Below, in pieces: positions 9,414-16,530 of a DNA stretch of 64,000 bases. Within the stretch, counting starts at the first letter, position 1. Every line of letters starts with the position of its first letter. Origin of the DNA: JAGXKT01 sp964531695. Lineage in GTDB: Bacteria; Planctomycetota; Phycisphaerae; SM23-33. The stretch spans positions 14,008-78,007 of the forward strand of contig CAZHEH010000013.1 in NCBI GenBank assembly GCA_964531695.1, read 5' to 3'. The position numbers were made by a program, and so were the translations under genes. The notes under the pieces are model-generated. The model was not told where the DNA came from and searched no databases. It worked only from the letters and a program-made list of their open reading frames with translations.

Positions 9414-9500
9414 GGCAAAGCGGGGACAGGCACGTCTCCGCCCGGACGGGCCTCCGCTGCGCTGCGTCTGGGCGTCGCTTGAGCCCGTCCCCGTTTTGCC
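9414..9500. repeat. REP-like palindrome, divergent copy (GGGGACAGGC family)
   Basis: The left arm at 9414-9433 contains GCAAAGCGGGGACAGGCAC and is matched in reverse complement by the right arm at 9481-9500 with about 17 of 20 positions identical. The GGGGACAGGC core is shared with the palindromes at 14623 and 35195. It lies directly behind the terminase-like fragment on the minus strand. It is the most diverged of the three copies in the window. Confidence 0.6.
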
Positions 9501-9542
9501 GCCCGCGGCGAGCGCAGTCGAACCCGCCTTGCCGGCGGGCAG

Positions 9543-9667
9543 GCCGAACAGCGACAGGCAGCCGGGTCGCCCATCGCCACTGACAGCCGCGCGTGGCAGA
9601 ACGTCTTCCAGTAGTTCGTGTTGATCAGAACGTGCCGCACCTGCCGCTTGCCCTGAACGTTCGGCAC
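9543..9667 (-). pseudogene. Frameshifted fragment resembling phage terminase large subunit (GpA-type), C-terminal part
   Basis: On the minus strand the segment reads VRHVLINTNYWKTF, then HARLSVAMGDP, and after a one-base slip at about 9558-9571 continues GCLSLFG. Joined, the pattern resembles the nuclease-side region of GpA-type terminase large subunits, which contain a similar N-x-NYWK stretch followed by an LFG-like motif. Stops bound it upstream, and a palindromic repeat follows. It is far too short to be functional. The call rests on remembered motif similarity and could be wrong; a fragment of another mobile-element protein is the alternative. Confidence 0.4.
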
Positions 9668-9726
9668 GCGTCAGCAGCAGCCGACGCGCTCGCCCGGCCG
9701 AATTCGGCTGGCGCCAGCGCAAAGGC

Positions 9727-9759
9727 AAGCCCCTGCAAGCTGCTTGCCTACAGGGGCTT
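9727..9759. terminator. Nested hairpin immediately downstream of tRNA-Gln
   Basis: The outer arms AAGCCCCTG and CAGGGGCTT pair perfectly and enclose a second 5-bp stem (GCAAG/CTTGC). The hairpin begins 8 bases beyond the 3' end of the minus-strand tRNA. There is no convincing T-tract, so a role in tRNA 3' processing or factor-dependent termination is as likely as intrinsic termination. Confidence 0.4.
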
Positions 9760-9766
9760 ACGTTGA

Positions 9767-9837
9767 CTGGGGATCAAGGATTCGAACCTTGACTAACTGA
9801 TCCAGAGTCAGTCGTGCTACCGTTACACTAATCCCCA
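9767..9837 (-). tRNA. tRNA-Gln (anticodon CUG)
   Basis: Read on the minus strand, the 71-nt gene starts TGGGGAT and its acceptor arm closes with ATCCCCA plus discriminator G. The D-loop region has AGTGTAACGGTAGCAC, the anticodon loop is CTCTGGA with anticodon CUG, and the T-loop reads GGTTCGAATCC. U1 with a terminal A pairing partner is typical of bacterial tRNA-Gln. CCA is not encoded (TCA follows). The gene is divergent from tadA, with 122 bases between them. The adjoining terminase-like fragment raises the possibility that this tRNA served as an integration site. Confidence 0.93.
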
Positions 9838-9959
9838 ATCGGCGGATCGTCGGCGCCGGCACGGCCGGCCCACGACTGACTCATGGGATCCATCGTCCAT
9901 ACGGACGCCGACCTTGTCAAGCCCGGCAGGCATGGTGTGCCCGCTTCGCCGCCGGTAGA

Positions 9960-10448
9960 ATGCCGCAGATGGCCCCGGACGCAGCCAGTGCATATCCGGA
10001 ATGGATGGATCGCGCGATCGAGCAGGCACGCGAGGCGGAGCGAGCCGGCGACGTGCCGATCGGCGCGGTGATGGTACGCGACGGGCGGATCGTCGCGGCC
10101 GCCCACAATCGGCGGATCATCGACGCCGACCCCACCGCCCATGCCGAGATGCTGGCGATCCGCGCCGCGGCCGCGGCGCTGGGAGACTGGCGGCTGACCG
10201 GCTGCACGCTGGTGGTCACGCTGGAGCCCTGCCCGATGTGCGCGGGCGCGGCCGTGCTGGCGCGGCTGGACCGGCTGGTCTATGGCGCGCCCGACCCCAA
10301 AGCCGGCGCCGCGGACACGCTGTACCGCATCCCGACCGACGAACGGCTGAACCACCGCGTCGAGGTCGTCGGCGGCGTACGGGCGGAGGAGTGCGGGGCG
10401 CTTCTCCGGGATTTCTTCCGCCGGCAGCGGGCGCTGGGCAAGAAATAG
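9960..10448 (+). CDS. tadA: tRNA-specific adenosine deaminase TadA
   Basis: Zinc deaminase of 162 residues that converts adenosine-34 to inosine in the anticodon of tRNA-Arg. The zinc and catalytic motifs are intact: HAE at 61-63 (His ligand and proton-shuttling Glu) and PCPMC at 90-94 (C91 and C94 ligands). Conserved GDVPIGAVMV at 30-39 and the C-terminal FFRRQR helix also fit TadA rather than cytidine or guanine deaminases. Either ATG at 9960 or 9969 could start it. It is transcribed away from tRNA-Gln; a 7-bp perfect hairpin (10453-10468) follows the stop. Confidence 0.95.
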   Translation: MPQMAPDAASAYPEWMDRAIEQAREAERAGDVPIGAVMVRDGRIVAAAHNRRIIDADPTAHAEMLAIRAAAAALGDWRLTGCTLVVTLEPCPMCAGAAVLARLDRLVYGAPDPKAGAADTLYRIPTDERLNHRVEVVGGVRAEECGALLRDFFRRQRALGKK

Positions 10449-10568
10449 GTTTGGCCTTGAGCAAGGCCCTTCGGGGGGGGCAGAATGCGAGCTTCGCCCT
10501 GCCCCGGCCGGCGCGGCCGCCCGGCCTGTTCTGCAGTGATTTCGCGGTCGGAGCCCCAAGGAAAGACC

Positions 10569-11879
10569 ATGACGAAGCGCAGCGACGAGTTGTTCGAGCA
10601 GTTGGCCGAAATCCCCGTAGTTGACGTACACAGCCACATCTCGCGGGACCGGATGCACTCGCCGGGCCTGGACCACTCCCTCTTCTACCACATGCTGACG
10701 TACGCAATGCGCAGCGCCGGCGCGGACATGGACAAGCTGTGGGCCGGGCCCAAGGACCGGCATACCGCCCCCCGCGACGATTTCGTCCGCATCTGGCCGA
10801 TGGTCTCTCAGACCGGCTTCGGCCGCATCCTGAAGGCCATCCTGCGCGATCTATATGATTTCGACGGCCCGTTCACCGAGAAGGGCATCGAGGAGCTGGA
10901 CAAAATCTACTCGGAGCGCAACGCCCGCCCGGACTGGCCCAAGCAAGTCCTGCAGAAAGCGAACGTCGTCCGGATCTGCTCCAGCGAGCATAACGTCGAG
11001 CCCCTCAAGGAGGGCCAGTGGGACGGCAATATCCGCTTCACCATCGAGAAGACGCCCTCCGGCGGCACGCACGAGTACAAGTCGTGGACGGACCGCTTCA
11101 CCGGATTGGGCGAGCGCCTCGGCCGGGAGGTCAAGAGCCGCGCCGACCTGGAGGAGGCGGTCCGGCTCTACTACGACGCCATGTCCTGGCAGGACAAGGA
11201 GCCCGTCCTTGTGGCGTGGGTCTCCTCGGCCGCCGACTTCACGCCCATCGATGACGGCGAACTGGCACGCCTGCTGACAGGGCTCACCGAGGGCCGTGAG
11301 CCGGGCCAGCTCGAGGCCCGGCTGCTGGAAGGCGCGTTCCTCCGGGCCATCTGCAAGGTCATACGCCGGCATGCCCGCGTGTTCCAGCTCTGCTACGGCG
11401 TTCAGTTCCTCAGCGGCAGCCCGAAGAACCCCATCCAGCGGGCGGCCCCGAGCTTCGCGCAGACCTTCGGGTACCTGTTGGGCGAGTTCCCGGATCTGCA
11501 CTTCAACCTGCTCAACGGGTTCGAGAACGACGATCCGATCTGGTGCGGCCTGTGCCAGGGCTACGGGAACATCTCGCTGACGAGCCATTGGTGGACGGCC
11601 TTCTTCCCCACGGCCATGCACGGGGGGTGGTCTCGCCGGTTCGACATGGTTCCGCTGAACCGCCTGTGCGCCTTCCTGAGCGACGGCTGGAGCGTGGACT
11701 ACGTCTACGGGCGGCTCTGGATGACCCGCCGGGTGCTGGCCAACGTGCTGGCCGAGCGGATCGAGCGCGGGCTCATGAACGGCGAGGAGGCCTTGGCGGC
11801 CGCCCGCCGCGTGCTGTTCGAGACGCCGGGCGAGATCTTCCTGCCGGATGAGCGGATCGACCCGTCCGCCGCGTTCTGA
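10569..11879 (+). CDS. Amidohydrolase-superfamily enzyme, uronate-isomerase-like
   Basis: Protein of 436 residues. The N-terminal PVVDVHSHIS supplies the H-x-H metal site of amidohydrolase/uronate isomerase TIM barrels, and the overall layout (long helical insertion, late NLLNGFENDDP and SLTSHWWTAFFPTAM segments) resembles the UxaC-like members annotated in planctomycetes and Lentisphaerae. It would be a cytoplasmic sugar-acid isomerase or hydrolase, but no uronate pathway partners are nearby, so the substrate is open. The ATG at 10569 is chosen because AGGAAAG precedes it at good spacing; the frame extends upstream to 10485 with non-conserved residues. Confidence 0.7.
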   Translation: MTKRSDELFEQLAEIPVVDVHSHISRDRMHSPGLDHSLFYHMLTYAMRSAGADMDKLWAGPKDRHTAPRDDFVRIWPMVSQTGFGRILKAILRDLYDFDGPFTEKGIEELDKIYSERNARPDWPKQVLQKANVVRICSSEHNVEPLKEGQWDGNIRFTIEKTPSGGTHEYKSWTDRFTGLGERLGREVKSRADLEEAVRLYYDAMSWQDKEPVLVAWVSSAADFTPIDDGELARLLTGLTEGREPGQLEARLLEGAFLRAICKVIRRHARVFQLCYGVQFLSGSPKNPIQRAAPSFAQTFGYLLGEFPDLHFNLLNGFENDDPIWCGLCQGYGNISLTSHWWTAFFPTAMHGGWSRRFDMVPLNRLCAFLSDGWSVDYVYGRLWMTRRVLANVLAERIERGLMNGEEALAAARRVLFETPGEIFLPDERIDPSAAF

Positions 11880-11902
11880 TCGGCCCCCGCGCGAGGTTGG
11901 CC

Positions 11903-11930
11903 TTGTCATGGCCGAAGGGCCCGCTATGAT
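11903..11930 (+). promoter_or_regulatory. Candidate sigma70-type promoter for the CorC-like gene
   Basis: TTGTCA at 11903-11908 and TATGAT at 11925-11930 are separated by 16 bases. The downstream gene starts about 135 bases later, leaving a fairly long leader with no recognised riboswitch. Confidence 0.5.
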
Positions 11931-12065
11931 AGTATCAGACGCCCTCCGGGCCTCGGGGCGGTTGTCCGACGCGGCGCGTTCGGCGGCCGGACGCCCTGGC
12001 GGCGAAACGCGCTTCCCCGCCGCAAGGGACGGTGGCGGCCCGGCGGGGCGGCGGAAGCGCCCGCA

Positions 12066-13355
12066 TTGGAGTGCACAACAACCGTGTATCCCCTTCTCTG
12101 GGTCGTGACGGGTTTGACGGCCCTGTCGTGCTTCTTCGCGCTGAGCAGCTACTCGTTGCGCGCGTATCGGCGCGTGCACCTCGAGGAGTCGCTCAACGCC
12201 GCCAACGGCAAGCAGCGCCTCAAGGACTTCGAAGCCCATCTGCCGGAACTGCGGCTGACGGCCTCCTTCTGCCGCGCGACGGTCAACGTCGCCCTGGTCG
12301 CGGCGCTGCTGTACGCCTTCAAAGCGCCCGCCGCCGGCGTCGGGTCCCTGGCGGCCGCGGGCGGCGTCGCCCTGGCGCTGATCGGCGTGTTCGGAGTGGC
12401 GATCCCCCACGCCTGGGCCGCCCACCTCGGGCAGAAGATCCTCAACGCGACGATGGGCCTGCTGCTCGTGCTGCGCTACGCCCTGTTCCCCGCGGTCTGG
12501 CTGATGAGCGCGCTCGACGTGCCGATCCGCCGCCTGGCGGGCGTCCAGGAAGCCGACGAGGACGAGGCCGGCGAGACCGCCAAGCAGGAAATCCTCCATG
12601 CCGCCACCGAGGGACAGGCCGAGGGTTCCGTCCATCGCGAGGAAGTCCGGATGATCGAGTCGGTCATGGAATTCGGCGAGACCCACGCCGAGGAGATCAT
12701 GACGCCGCGGACGGACATCTTCGCCCTGCCGGTCGATACGCCGTGGCGGCAGGCCGCCGAGAGAATCGTCGAGGCCGGACACACCCGCGTGCCGCTCTAC
12801 GAGGGCGACATCGACCATATCGTCGGGGTCCTCTACGCCAAGGACATGCTGGGCTACACCGTCCGCGAGAAGCACCCGCCCCTGCGCCGTCTCATGCGGA
12901 AATGCTACTTCGTGCCGGAGAGCAAGATGCTCGACGCCCTGTTGCGGGAGTTCAAGGCCCGCAAGGTGCATCAGGCGATCGTGCTGGACGAGTACGGGGG
13001 CACGGCCGGGCTGATCACCATGGAGGACATCCTCGAGGAGATCGTCGGGGACATCTCGGACGAGTACGACCGGGTCGCGCCGGCGCTGATGCGGAAAATC
13101 GACGACCGCACGGCCGAGATCGACGGACGGATGTACGTCGATGATCTGAACGACGCGTTGGGCCTGAGCATTCCCGAGGACGAGGACTACGATACCGCCG
13201 CGGGGCTGGTGTTCTCCGAGTTGGGCTACGTCCCGACCGCCGACGAAAGCTGCGAGGCGCATGGGGCGCGGTTCACCGTGCTGGCGGCCGACGAGCGGCG
13301 GATCACCCGGCTGAGGATCGAGGTCCTCGAGCCCCAGAGCACGTCCGAGGTGTAG
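12066..13355 (+). CDS. CNNM/CorC (HlyC/CorC) family membrane protein with CBS pair
   Basis: Protein of 429 residues. The N-terminal DUF21/CNNM membrane domain spans about residues 8-165 with three to four helices. It is followed by a CBS pair: first repeat near 205-262 (EEIMTPRTDIFALP, GHTRVPLYEGD) and second near 275-333 (ARKVHQAIVLDEYGGTAGLI). A CorC_HlyC transporter-associated domain (about 345-425, RMYVDDLNDALGL) ends the protein. The family is linked to Mg2+/Co2+ efflux or Na+-driven magnesium transport. No ATG start is available: TTG at 12066 has GGAAG upstream, and GTG at 12084 has GGAG upstream, so the start is uncertain by six codons. Confidence 0.85.
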   Translation: MECTTTVYPLLWVVTGLTALSCFFALSSYSLRAYRRVHLEESLNAANGKQRLKDFEAHLPELRLTASFCRATVNVALVAALLYAFKAPAAGVGSLAAAGGVALALIGVFGVAIPHAWAAHLGQKILNATMGLLLVLRYALFPAVWLMSALDVPIRRLAGVQEADEDEAGETAKQEILHAATEGQAEGSVHREEVRMIESVMEFGETHAEEIMTPRTDIFALPVDTPWRQAAERIVEAGHTRVPLYEGDIDHIVGVLYAKDMLGYTVREKHPPLRRLMRKCYFVPESKMLDALLREFKARKVHQAIVLDEYGGTAGLITMEDILEEIVGDISDEYDRVAPALMRKIDDRTAEIDGRMYVDDLNDALGLSIPEDEDYDTAAGLVFSELGYVPTADESCEAHGARFTVLAADERRITRLRIEVLEPQSTSEV

Positions 13356-13381
13356 TTGCCGGCAACCCTGAGGAGTCACGG

Positions 13382-14521
13382 ATGAGCAACCTGCCGCCGC
13401 TCGAATTGAGCCCCCTGCCGGAAGTGGACCTGCGACACCTGTTCGTGCTGACGGACGACACGGGCATGCTTCAGCACGCCACGCACGCCACGCCGGACCT
13501 TCACCACGGCTACTGCACGGACGACAACGCCCGGGCCCTCATCGCCGCCGTGAAGGTCGCCGCCCTGCCGCCCGAAACCTGGGTCGGGAATCACGGCTAC
13601 GCCGAGGACGACCTGCTGATCGCCACGCAGCGCTATCTGGCCTTCCTGGCCTACGCCTACAACCCCGAGGCCGGGCGCTTCCGGAACTTCATGCAGTACG
13701 ACCGCACCTGGCTCGAGGAGGTCGGCTCCGAGGACAGCCACGCCCGCACCGTCTGGGCCCTCGGAAAGGTCGTGCGGCTCGCCCCCAACGACGACACCCG
13801 CGACCTCGCCGAGCGGCTCATGCACCAGGCCATGCCGGCGGCCGAGGGCTTCGCCCACCTTCGACCGTGGGCCTACTCCCTGCTGGGCGTCGACGAGTAC
13901 CTCCGCGCGGGCGAGGGCCGCAACCTGGCCGAGCGCCTGCGGTACGCCCTCGGGCAGCAGCTCTTCGCCCGCTGGAACGAGCACGCCTCGCCGGACTGGC
14001 CCTGGTGGGAGGACTCGCTGACGTGGGGCAACGCCAAGCTGCCGCACGCGATGCTCACGGCCGCGCTGGCCGAGGAGCGCCCCAAGATGCGCGACGCCGC
14101 CCTCGACGCACTCCGATGGCTGCTCGACGTGCAAACGGGCGAGAGCGGCCAGCTCTCCATCGTCGGCAACCACGGCTGGTACCACCGCGGCGGCGAGAAG
14201 GCGAAGTTCGACCAGCAGCCGATCGAGGCCAAGAGCTTGATCCAGGCCTGTCTGACGGCCGCGGCCGGCACCGGCGACGCCTACTGGACCGAGCAGGCCG
14301 TGCGGTGCTTCGAGTGGTTCGGCGGGCGGAACGACGTCGGCGCGCCGCTGTACAACCCCGACACCGGCGGGGGCCAGGACGGGCTGACCGAGCACGGCCC
14401 GAACTCCAACCAGGGCGCCGAGTCCACCCTCGCCTACATCATGAGCGTCCTGGAGCTGCACCTCTACGACCGGGCCAGCAAGGGCGAACTCGACCTCGCC
14501 CCCGCGCCCGTCGTCGGGTAG
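13382..14521 (+). CDS. (alpha/alpha)6 glycosidase-like protein of the type fused to GT4 glycosyltransferases
   Basis: Protein of 379 residues with the hallmark LTDDTGMLQHA near residue 23 and GYCTDDNARALIAA near 40. Repeated helical pairs contain WPWWEDSLTWGNAKLPHAM, HGWYHRGG and DQQPIEA. In other bacteria this domain is commonly the C-terminal half of large GT4 proteins encoded beside GH130 mannoside phosphorylases; here it stands alone and no GT4 or GH130 gene is visible. Conserved acidic and aromatic residues suggest carbohydrate binding or hydrolysis, but no activity is established. It starts 24 bases after the CorC gene with GAGG upstream, so the two may be co-transcribed. Confidence 0.75.
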   Translation: MSNLPPLELSPLPEVDLRHLFVLTDDTGMLQHATHATPDLHHGYCTDDNARALIAAVKVAALPPETWVGNHGYAEDDLLIATQRYLAFLAYAYNPEAGRFRNFMQYDRTWLEEVGSEDSHARTVWALGKVVRLAPNDDTRDLAERLMHQAMPAAEGFAHLRPWAYSLLGVDEYLRAGEGRNLAERLRYALGQQLFARWNEHASPDWPWWEDSLTWGNAKLPHAMLTAALAEERPKMRDAALDALRWLLDVQTGESGQLSIVGNHGWYHRGGEKAKFDQQPIEAKSLIQACLTAAAGTGDAYWTEQAVRCFEWFGGRNDVGAPLYNPDTGGGQDGLTEHGPNSNQGAESTLAYIMSVLELHLYDRASKGELDLAPAPVVG

Positions 14522-14622
14522 ACCGCCCTCCTCACCACGGAGACCCCGCAGCCGCACGCAATGCGGGCGACACCGGCACCCGGCGCCTTACACGCCGGCG
14601 CCCGATCCAAGGGAGGGGAGGA

Positions 14623-14705
14623 AAAAGGGGACAGGCAACTTTTCCGTTCCTCCCGTCATGCCGTTTGGTGGGATGCGGTTACGGAAAAGCTGCCTGTCCC
14701 CTTTT
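14623..14705. repeat. REP-like palindromic element (GGGGACAGGC family)
   Basis: Arms of 25 nt (14623-14647 and 14681-14705) are inverted copies with a single mismatch. Each arm carries AAAAGGGGACAGGC, and the loop is 33 nt. The element sits between two convergent genes, and its right arm encodes the last residues and stop codon of the minus-strand gene. The arm sequence recurs at 35195-35280 and, in diverged form, at 9414-9500. Such palindromes are typically mobilised by REP-associated Y1 transposases, a remnant of which lies at about 16.1 kb. Confidence 0.85.
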
Positions 14706-15839
14706 AGTCAAGGCCTCATCGCGTTTCCCGAAGACGAAGCAATTGAGCCGATCGCTCCACTCGGGGCGAGCATCGCCCTTCTCGTCCAGATACGCAAGCA
14801 GATCGTCCCGCGTCCGCCCTTGGAAGCAGTCGTGCTGCGCAGCTTCCTCACGGAATGCCCGCAAATGCGCGGCGACTTCCTTATTGCTTACATTCTCCAG
14901 CATCCAAGTTACGAACATCGGGTCGGGACTCGGCCGGAACAATGTCATCGCGCTCCATAGTTCCCACTCGGAACACTCCCGGAGCACGAGAACGGATGCG
15001 TCATAGTCTCGGTCGTTTTCAGCGACGGCCAGAGCTGCTTGGCAATCTCGCCGCTCGGCCAGCAGATCAACTACGTCCTTCCGGATAACTGGATCTGGCA
15101 GCCGCATGCCCTGGATAACCATTAAGCTGATCTGGCCGGCGACTACGCCCTCGGGATCGGCCTGGGCAGCATCTATCGCATCCCTGGTGCCCCATTGCAG
15201 CAGACTCACTGTGGCATACTCGGTCACGAATTGGCGCATAACGCCTGTTGCGTCCAATCCCAACTCGCCTTCCCGGATGGCCCGAAGCATGTCTCGCGCC
15301 CAGGTACCGCGGGCGTGCCCGAGGGCCATTGCAAGACTTCGCGCATCGTCTTCTGACCTCTGCCCCAGGCGGACCAGAGCATCACGGCACGCGGGGCTGC
15401 CGCACAGGACGAGCGCAACCATCCGCTTATGGCGACGTACGGAATCGGGCAATCCGGCGACCAGCTCAGCGAATTCCTCACCACGGCCAAGCGATCGGAA
15501 GACCATGCCCGCGAGCAGAAGGTCCTCTCCCCGTTCGGCTCGCGACTCCAGCGCCGTCACCTCTTCACTGTCCAGAGCCACACGGCCATCCGAGAGATAG
15601 CGCCACGCATCCCGCGAGTCGATACTCTCAGAAGACAGACAGGAGTCTAGGTAGCGAAGCGGAAAACGCACGTTGCCGGGGTCAATGCCTGCATCGCCTG
15701 GGGGTGTTCCGCCTTTGCTGTCTTCGTGATAATCCTTGCAGTTCAGCCTCGCCCCAACGGCCAATGCCAGAAGCAACGGGCATCCAATAAGCAACAAGGC
15801 AGTCACGCGCCGCATACGATGCATCGCCATCGCCGTCAC
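14679..15839 (-). CDS. Hypothetical signal-anchored protein; C-terminus supplied by a REP-like repeat
   Basis: Protein of 386 residues with no recognised family. An N-terminal hydrophobic segment (VTALLLIGCPLLLALAVG) is a signal peptide or anchor, with the remainder presumably periplasmic and made of helical pairs resembling degenerate HEAT/TPR-like repeats. The last nine codons (TKRGQAAFP) and the stop lie inside the right arm of the palindrome at 14623-14705, so the original C-terminus has been replaced or extended by the repeat. Several start codons are possible (15839, 15830, 15824, 15815). It looks less GC-biased than its neighbours, which suggests an accessory gene. Confidence 0.65.
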   Translation of the reverse strand: MTAMAMHRMRRVTALLLIGCPLLLALAVGARLNCKDYHEDSKGGTPPGDAGIDPGNVRFPLRYLDSCLSSESIDSRDAWRYLSDGRVALDSEEVTALESRAERGEDLLLAGMVFRSLGRGEEFAELVAGLPDSVRRHKRMVALVLCGSPACRDALVRLGQRSEDDARSLAMALGHARGTWARDMLRAIREGELGLDATGVMRQFVTEYATVSLLQWGTRDAIDAAQADPEGVVAGQISLMVIQGMRLPDPVIRKDVVDLLAERRDCQAALAVAENDRDYDASVLVLRECSEWELWSAMTLFRPSPDPMFVTWMLENVSNKEVAAHLRAFREEAAQHDCFQGRTRDDLLAYLDEKGDARPEWSDRLNCFVFGKRDEALTKRGQAAFP

Positions 15840-16018
15840 CTATGCCTTTTCTTAAGGGCGTTTCCGCTCACTCAGTCAGTAGGGCGTGCAAGCTGGCTTG
15901 CACGCGCAACGTACACGTCCCACGCTTCCCGAATGAATCATTCCAGAAGCATTCCGCGCGGCCCGGCGGGTCGATCCGTCCGGGCATCCCGGAGCCGCGA
16001 TACTGGGGTTGGGGCTAT

Positions 16019-16240
16019 CCGGGGACACATAACCTGTTTCTCCTTCTTCGGCTTCCGCTTGCGCTTCTTGGGCACAAGGTTCCGGCCCAGCGGCCGCCCC
16101 ACGTGCTGCAGGAATGAGAGCTCGCCAGGAGGCCTGCCCGTACTCGTGGAGACGAAGCGATGCTGCACGGCCCGCTTCGTCCTCAGCCCGCAGATACTCG
16201 CGCCAGGTACACACCCACCCGGCCGGGACGCTTGTCCGGC
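16019..16240 (-). pseudogene. Remnant of REP-associated tyrosine transposase (RAYT/TnpA_REP), C-terminal part
   Basis: In one minus-strand frame the sequence reads TWREYLRAEDEAGRAASLR, and after a one-base shift near 16150 it continues STSTGRPPGELSFLQHVG and then RPLGRNLVPKKRKRKPKK. The TGRP-G---F---------LGR-L-PKK--RKPK pattern is the conserved C-terminal tail of RAYT-family Y1 transposases. The catalytic HUH and Tyr region is missing, so only the tail survives. It is a plausible relic of the transposase that spread the REP-like palindromes in this chromosome. It lies next to a 100-bp repeat at 16314-16413. Confidence 0.65.
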
Positions 16241-16313
16241 CGTAGCCGCCAGGCGAGGCGGATACCGCTTCAGCGGGTCGGCGTCCTGTCCCTTGCGGAC
16301 CTCGAGGGGCTGT

Positions 16314-16413
16314 GCCGGGGGCGCGCAGGTCGGTCGGCCTTGGGCGAAGCCCCGAGATGACGCGTTCCCCATCACGGCCGGGGATTATCCCGCGCACGGC
16401 CGGAATCGGCAAG
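16314..16413 (-). repeat. 100-bp dispersed repeat, copy A
   Basis: The reverse complement of this segment matches 63145-63244 at 97 of 100 positions. It includes potential small hairpins (GGGATAATCCC and GGGCTTCGCCC) and lies directly upstream of recO and 5' to the RAYT remnant. It does not match the GGGGACAGGC palindromes. Its nature (REP variant, structured RNA or end of a mobile element) is unknown. Confidence 0.85.
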
Positions 16414-16530
16414 TGGCAACCGCGGCCGCGCGGGCACGGGCGTGAGGATACGCCCGGGGCACCCGGCTGCTCACGGCCACGGCGCGCGCCGCTGATGCAG
16501 TCGGCCGGCCCAGCCGCTATCCTGTGTTGT

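Larger units (their letters stand above)
15840..16530. other. Gene-poor strip with mobile-element debris
   Basis: Between the unknown gene ending upstream and recO there are 691 bases with no intact gene. It contains a perfect 9-bp stem at 15888-15909 (GCGTGCAAG/CTTGCACGC), the RAYT tail remnant and the 100-bp repeat. Open frames crossing it are short, shift between frames and show no intact domain. Confidence 0.6.

Noticed and set aside
9340..9728. Two overlapping minus-strand genes across the strip before tRNA-Gln
   Set aside because: Neither frame is coding by itself; similarity jumps between frames at a single-base slip, which fits a pseudogene fragment.
10453..10468. Intrinsic terminator after tadA
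   Set aside because: GGCCTTG/CAAGGCC forms a perfect 7-bp stem but with a 2-base loop and no T-tract, and the next gene is on the same strand. It was kept only as a remark.
16312..16530. N-terminal extension of RecO
   Set aside because: The extension runs through the 100-bp dispersed repeat and has no similarity to RecO; the conserved protein starts at the ATG at 16531.
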